Of a stretch of DNA of 64,000 nucleotides, positions 58,474 through 64,000 are shown one piece after another; position 1 is the first letter of the stretch, and every line of letters begins with the position of its first letter. Source of the DNA: Larimichthys crocea (Eukaryota > Chordata > Actinopteri > Sciaenidae); assembly GCF_000972845.2 (NCBI RefSeq), contig NC_040028.1, positions 20,637,473 to 20,701,472 of the forward strand. Direction: 5' to 3'. A program made the translations under genes and the position numbers. The notes beneath the pieces were generated by a model, which saw only the letters and a list, made by a program, of their open reading frames with translations, made no database searches and was not told where the DNA came from.

Positions 58474-59439
58474 TCATGCAGCCCAGCTGGCCACCATACT
58501 GTGTCAAACAGATGCTAATTAATATGATAACTAATACGTATTACACAACATTCAAAACTCCAGAAGCACTAATTTAATTTATTCTTATTCAAAGGCAGAG
58601 AGATGAAATGAGTCGTTCTTCCTGTCCGGATCACGTCCAACATAATAAACATGTGAGTAAAGATTTATTAAAAATATCATCAGTTATTCAGTTATTAAAC
58701 ACAAATAGATTTTCTCTCTCTAAATATTTGAGTTTTGATAATGGATTCATTATTTAAGCTTCTGCTTTGTGCTGCTTCTGTTACGTTTGTCTTACGTGTT
58801 CCTAAAGTTGGTATTATATTATACATAACGAGGTTAACGACAGTGTGTGCGTTAACAAAAGTGAAACGATTCATCAGGAAAATAAGCTGCTATAATTAAT
58901 AATGGATAAAATATGTTTGAAATGTTCTGAGATTTTGTTAAAATACATGTTGGCTCATAAACACAGTGTTGTTTTGTCTGATGCCGAGGTCACAGATTGT
59001 GTGTTGACACTTCAGGGACACCAGCTTTTCTCACTGCTCTGACCTAAAATGAGAAAATTCAAAGGAGGAGAGGTTTCAGTGAAAGAATTCAACAGTTTCG
59101 GGTGTCTGGTAGTGAAAGTGACCGCGTGAGGCATGTTCTTTCTCAAAGAAAAAAGGATATATTGCCTTTATAGATGAGCAACAACGCAGACTCTTGTGCT
59201 CCTTCCTGATGCACGAGGAGGAGAAGTCAGCATCCGCTCTGCTCCTTCCACTGTAAACCCTCCAAGAAGAGGAGAGGAAGGAGGAAAAATCAAGAAGAGG
59301 AAGGAAGGGAGAGAAGACAGACGGAGACAGATGGGCAAAGAGACGAGTGCGGAAAGACAGGCGGGAAGAGGGAGCTGAAAAGAAAAGGAGAAGGAGATGG
59401 AGGGATAGATTGAGCGAGGAGGGGAGAAGAAGGAGGCGT
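58472..59439. other. Intergenic DNA
   Basis: AT-rich to 59030, then purine-rich at 59260-59430. No gene is supported. Confidence 0.5.
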
Positions 59440-59639
59440 ACTGTAGGAGATCCAGCTGACATTAGCGGGGTGAGTTTATGAGATGTGATGATTAGCCAAA
59501 TCCTGCTAATCAATGACACATTCACATGGGTTCCTGCTCTGTTGCTCAACACTAATTGGTCTATTCTGCAGCAAATAGGGAGATGCTGTTTCCCCACTTC
59601 ACTGTAAGCAATGCAAGCTGACACGGGGGCACATATGGG

Positions 59640-59642
<3 letters not shown>
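59440..59642. promoter_or_regulatory. Candidate conserved regulatory block
   Basis: Repeat-free block with GTGATGATTAGCCAAATCCT, GCTAATCAATGACAC and CAACACTAATTGGTC between a purine tract and a CA array. It sits inside a 207-codon minus-strand frame that is otherwise low complexity. Confidence 0.38.

Positions 59643-59690
<48 letters not shown>
59643..59690. repeat. (CA)24 microsatellite
   Basis: Uninterrupted CA array. Confidence 0.95.
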
Positions 59691-59692
<2 letters not shown>

Positions 59693-59840
59693 TGTACATC
59701 TGTAGCAGATTCGGCTACATAAAAAGGTCAAATTGAGGCTGATTCAATTTGAGAGTGGATGAGGAGCAGAGGATGCTGCTTGACTCACTCCAACAATAAG
59801 GAGAGAATGGGATCCTAGAGCGGGCCAGTTCAACCAGCAC

Positions 59841-59844
<4 letters not shown>

Positions 59845-59908
<64 letters not shown>
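59845..59908. repeat. (TG)32 microsatellite
   Basis: Long uninterrupted TG array. Confidence 0.95.
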
Positions 59909-59909
<1 letters not shown>

Positions 59910-60789
59910 GAGGGAAGGGGGTCCTAAATTCAATTTCACTTTGTTGAGTATTTAGATAATGTCTTTTAATGTAATGCCGGGGCCGTGAGTGGGTCCACGG
60001 TGGAGCTGTGCGGCGCTCGTTAATCACAATGCAGCAGCAGTGCCACCAATGTCCGAGGACGGGCACTGCAGCAGGCTGGAGCCAGAAAACACACACCTGA
60101 ACGCCGGACATGGAGACGACACCTGAAGAGGACAAATATTCATGTTCCACTCTGATCAGCATCTGCTTAACCTATATTACATATTTACACTTTAATATCT
60201 GGAGTGCACAGACTGATGGAGAGGGGAGTGATGCTGGAAAATAACCTTCCTCCTGCTGTATGCTCTACTAAACATAAAAACACACACATATGTATGTGTA
60301 TATATATATACATATATATATATATATTATATATATTATATATCTGTATATACACACACAGATAGTGTATATATTTATAAAGAGAGAGATTTAGCAGCAA
60401 TTTCCAGGCAGTATGCGACCAACAACCTAATAAATAAGCTGCTTTTACTTCCTGAAAAACACACACACACATTTTATTATTTTAACATTTTCATAATGAG
60501 TCATAAAAAAAATTAATATAAGCAATAAATGACCATGAAGATTGTGCTGCTGTTTATTTTAGCTTCACGTGACTGTAAACTGAATAATTTTGAACCTTTA
60601 ATTTCGAATTAATTTGTCATTTTTCAAATTTTTTTTTTTTATTAACTCTCAACTGATTTAATCCAAAATAAAATGAAATAAATCATAAACTCGACTTTTA
60701 GTTGCAGCATTTGCAGAAATTACAAACATACATATATACGGACTATAGAGCCGCTCACCTTGGAGGATGGTATTGTCATAATATTTTCA
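59909..60789. other. Intergenic DNA with (TA)n
   Basis: AT-alternating tract at about 60296-60350 with CA/TA transitions, and a T run at 60629-60640. No gene is supported. Confidence 0.55.
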
Positions 60790-60840
<51 letters not shown>

Positions 60841-60857
60841 GCACACACACACGCACG
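60790..60857. repeat. (CA)n microsatellite with CG interruptions
   Basis: CA array with ACGC breaks after 60836. Confidence 0.93.
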
Positions 60858-61183
60858 GCGAGCGCGGTCAGCGCGGGGTGTATTCCTCTCTCGGTGAGTG
60901 CTCGGTGGTTAACAGTGCTTTGCGTTGAAGAGGAGGACAAGAGGAGGGTTCACTCAAACACATGACTGTTACTACCTAAATATTAGTGCAGGGACTCTCT
61001 CACTCTCTCTCTCTCTCTCTGAGTGTGCCTCAGTATGTGATAGTGTGTGTCTGTGCACATGAGTGTGTGTGTGTGGATGTAATTATGTGCAGAAGAGAGG
61101 CTGTTTGGGGTAAATAGAGCTGCAATTATTCTTTTAACCTGTTAGATTGTCAACCCCACTAACACACACAGAGGGCCAGGAGG

Positions 61184-61228
<45 letters not shown>
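61184..61228. repeat. (GACA)11 microsatellite
   Basis: The only long tetranucleotide array in the window. GACA repeats are classic components of Bkm-type arrays in vertebrates; a single array says nothing about sex linkage. Confidence 0.95.
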
Positions 61229-61230
<2 letters not shown>

Positions 61231-61795
61231 TAGTGCATTTATCCACAAACAGCAGCACACATTTAACTCAGAACTAAACGTCTGCATGACAGAAATGTTG
61301 TACAGTCTGAGTGTTCATGTGTCTGTTTGAACTCAGCAGACTCCGGTCAGATCATGGATCTATGTGAACAGATATTAAGCTCAGATGCACACGAGTGTTT
61401 AAAGCAGGTGCTGATGTTAAAGCTGCGAGTGATTTGATTGCTGCGTGTCAAGACATGATATCACCGACTTGATTTAATTTGCGACACACTCGCTGCTGAC
61501 AGCTGTTTGACTCGAGCCGAGGCGTAATGCTCCATCAGCAGCAAATGGAGTAACCCGTTCGACACCGACACCGGCGCATTAAAGACAGGAGGTGCATGTT
61601 TTATTTCCCCTTCAGCGGCCTCGCCGCAAAACCAGCGACTACTTTTTGAATTGTTACGTGTTCCTGCGGGGAGGAGAGGGGGTGGAACTCACAGCTCGGT
61701 TTAAATATGCTCTGCATTCAGCAGAAATGATGTCAGTCTATGGAGAGAGTGAAACTAAAAATCAACAGTTCAGTTTAAGAAATATTACAGCATTC

Positions 61796-61827
<32 letters not shown>

Positions 61828-62073
61828 GAGCTAATAATGTTATCGGGTCAGATCACCAACTCAGCAGATCTCAACCACATGTCACCTACGATAACAACAC
61901 ACACACACACACACACACAGTTCGGTGGCCCTTGTCAATAGGACGTTAAGGGTTTTGGCACTAATGACCAGTGTAGAGATAAGAGAGGAGAGGTTAATGT
62001 GTTGCTGTGGGTGATCAAGATAACACCGATCCCTTCAAGCCTGCAGACAATGAAACGGTGAGAAAGGAAGAGA

Positions 62074-62075
<2 letters not shown>
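61229..62075. other. Intergenic DNA
   Basis: Short (CA)n at 61808-61828 and 61896-61920 preceded by CT. No gene is supported. Confidence 0.5.

Positions 62076-62128
<53 letters not shown>
62076..62128. repeat. (TG)25 microsatellite
   Basis: Uninterrupted TG array. Confidence 0.95.
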
Positions 62129-62130
<2 letters not shown>

Positions 62131-62499
62131 AGTGTACAAAACACACCGAGGTACAGGCGGGAAAAAGCACCGTCTTAGACAACATGCAACGGTTTGTGTG
62201 AGGCGCACTGCTGCGTGTAAACTACTGTTTATTGCATGTGATGTATGAGTAAGTGCAGATTCTGTCCATCAGGGCTCACATAAATATGCACACAGCACAG
62301 CGGAGCACAAAACACTACACAAAAAAAAAGAAGAAAAAAAAGAAACACACACACTCAATAGCCGCCGACCAGCCCAGACTTTCAGCGAGCGGGTTATCAG
62401 TGCAGCTGAAAAGACAAACCAAATATACGACCCTGCCTCGCATTCAAAAGAGGCTTTATGTGGGAGCTTTCTTTGTGTGTGTGTGTGTGTGAGAGAGTA

Positions 62500-62565
62500 C
62501 AGTGTGTGTGTGCATGTGAGCACAGTGTGTGTGTGCATGTGAGCACAGTGTGTGTGTGTGTTTAT
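62500..62565. repeat. Tandem 23-24 bp TG-rich minisatellite
   Basis: GTGTGTGTGCATGTGAGCAC occurs twice in tandem, followed by a partial third unit, next to shorter TG runs at 62474-62490. Confidence 0.85.
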
Positions 62566-62652
62566 TTGTTTGTTCAGTGTGTAGCTGTAATGCTAGATAC
62601 AGTTTCTTGCTATTTAAGTACATATGCAGCCTAAACACACACTCAATGTATG

Positions 62653-62655
<3 letters not shown>

Positions 62656-62701
<46 letters not shown>
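62656..62701. repeat. (CA)23 microsatellite
   Basis: Uninterrupted CA array. Confidence 0.95.
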
Positions 62702-62703
<2 letters not shown>

Positions 62704-62927
62704 TCCTCCCTGTGAGTGAAAGCAACATAAAATGGCTGCACCCCCCTCCACCCTCCTCCCCCTCCATATCTGTGTGGCCGGCTGGGTCGGCTGACATTTG
62801 GACACTTGTCAATCATCTCTTTCAATAGCCAAGCGGCAGGAAAAATGGAGTCGGGGGGTCAGCGACTCAGTGTATCGCCATGGCAACAACTGCACTGAAG
62901 TTCATAGCCCGCTGGGATAGTAGTTCT

Positions 62928-62929
<2 letters not shown>

Positions 62930-62962
<33 letters not shown>
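62930..62962. repeat. (TG)n microsatellite
   Basis: TG array of about 16 units. Confidence 0.95.
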
Positions 62963-62964
<2 letters not shown>

Positions 62965-64000
62965 CGTGTGAGAATGTCCATTTTTGTTCCCGGCTGCAGT
63001 GTGTGTGTATGCACGCCTCCTTGTGTGTCCACAATTGTTCCCCATCAGCTAGAGGCAAATACTCCACCCCATTTTAGTTCCTCCACCTCTAACCTTAAAG
63101 CCTGACATGCAGCTTTAGCCTTTTCTCCCTCCTTCCCTCTCTCCACATTTTTTCACCTCCCTCCTCTAACCAGCGGGTCAAAGGAACGAGGCCCTGCAGG
63201 AAGTACAGCATCCAAAAAAACAGAATAAAAAAAGACTTAACCTTTCCGCACCTCAGCCTCTGCTCTCTCTTCTTCTTCGTTGCTGGTGTGTGTGTGTTTC
63301 TCAGTCTGCATTAATTGTTTTCTCACCTTCAGTAGCTGTTCTTTCTGTTTGGACACACACGTTATCCTCATACAACGGTTCACGTGTTCAGCCCAAACCA
63401 CAAGAAAACCGAGCACGCCAAACAAGGCCACAACAAAGTACGCGGAGTCTGCGCCGCTGGTGGTCTGTTTATGGGGATGAATACGAAGGATAATTTGTAT
63501 TTGTATTCTCAGGCAGGGAAAATAGCTCAGATTGAGCCTCCGAGGACAATCCACTGACCCGTTTACCGAACACTTATCGCCAGAGAGGTTCACCAGCACT
63601 ATTCATCTCCCGGGGGGGGCTCCAGCAGCAGCCGCACACACACAAGCAGTGCAACTAGTCCCCTCCTATCTACCCCGGACTTTAATGACAGCACAATGTG
63701 CAGTGACAGCAGACACACACACACACACACACACTCGTTTAATACAATGCTCCGAATTGCATGAAAAAAAATGGCGAGCAGCTCTGGGGATAAATAGCTC
63801 TCGTGATAACGCTGACATGCATTTACGCAGCAGTTTGTTGCAGATTTCCAGGATTTGAGGGCAGTTTAGTTCGAGGATGCACGACAGTTTCTTCTTAAAA
63901 CAAAGCAGCACAATAAAGAAATAATAATAATAAGAAGAAAAAATAAAACAGTTCTCAGGTTGCTACACGTGTGTTAAGTCCGTGTCCTTGCTCTGACTCC
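62963..64000. other. Intergenic DNA to window end
   Basis: A short (CA)11 at 63712-63733 and an (AAT)n-like run near 63922-63934. Several 65-120 codon frames overlap on opposite strands without family resemblance. No gene is supported. Confidence 0.5.

Noticed and set aside
59076..59699. 207-codon minus-strand frame, the longest in the window
   Set aside because: Its sequence is largely a translation of a CA array and a purine-rich tract, and its middle overlaps a candidate regulatory block.
61184..61228. GACA array as a sex-chromosome marker
   Set aside because: A single short array is common in fish autosomes and cannot support sex linkage.

Overview
The window looks like teleost fish nuclear DNA, probably a spiny-rayed fish. 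The one clear gene encodes a fish-like SOX1. The repeats are typical of fish genomes: a tRNA-derived SINE with the internal motif TGCTGCATGTCATTCC, hAT, Tc1 and Tigger-type remnants, and very many (CA)n arrays. The species cannot be read from the sequence.

Positions 1-833 hold the upstream flank and proximal promoter of sox1. The single-exon sox1 gene runs on the plus strand from 834 to about 1853. Its N-terminus and the first two thirds of the HMG box are intact. The remainder is split by roughly a dozen small indels while the SOX1 protein signature survives in alternating frames, which fits consensus error in GC-rich DNA better than slow pseudogene decay. A G-rich block and a possible poly(A) signal follow in the putative 3' UTR.

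From about 2.5 kb to 64 kb no second protein-coding gene can be supported. The region reads as a regulatory gene desert downstream of a developmental transcription factor. Many 150-600 bp low-repeat blocks carry TAATTA-type homeodomain cores, POU octamers, SOX motifs and TCF/LEF-like motifs. The sharpest are a duplicated 25-bp TCF/homeodomain module (16949-17011), a SOX-POU composite-like site (26641), a 19-bp SOX dyad (41936-41954) and at least six perfect ATGCAAAT octamers. These are enhancer candidates for sox1 or a neighbour; conservation could not be tested here.

The accessory DNA includes seven copies of one unclassified repeat (family R), four copies of a second family with the end TTAAAGGTCCAGTGT (family T, one carrying a nested hAT with a perfect 8-bp target duplication), a degenerate Tc1-like transposase on the minus strand (20.2-20.8 kb), a transposon cluster at 52.3-54.0 kb, and a 1.2 kb minisatellite of 15-bp units (32.6-33.9 kb) flanked by a perfect 15-bp inverted repeat. 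Most long open frames in the window are translations of (CA)n, polypurine DNA or this minisatellite and are not genes.
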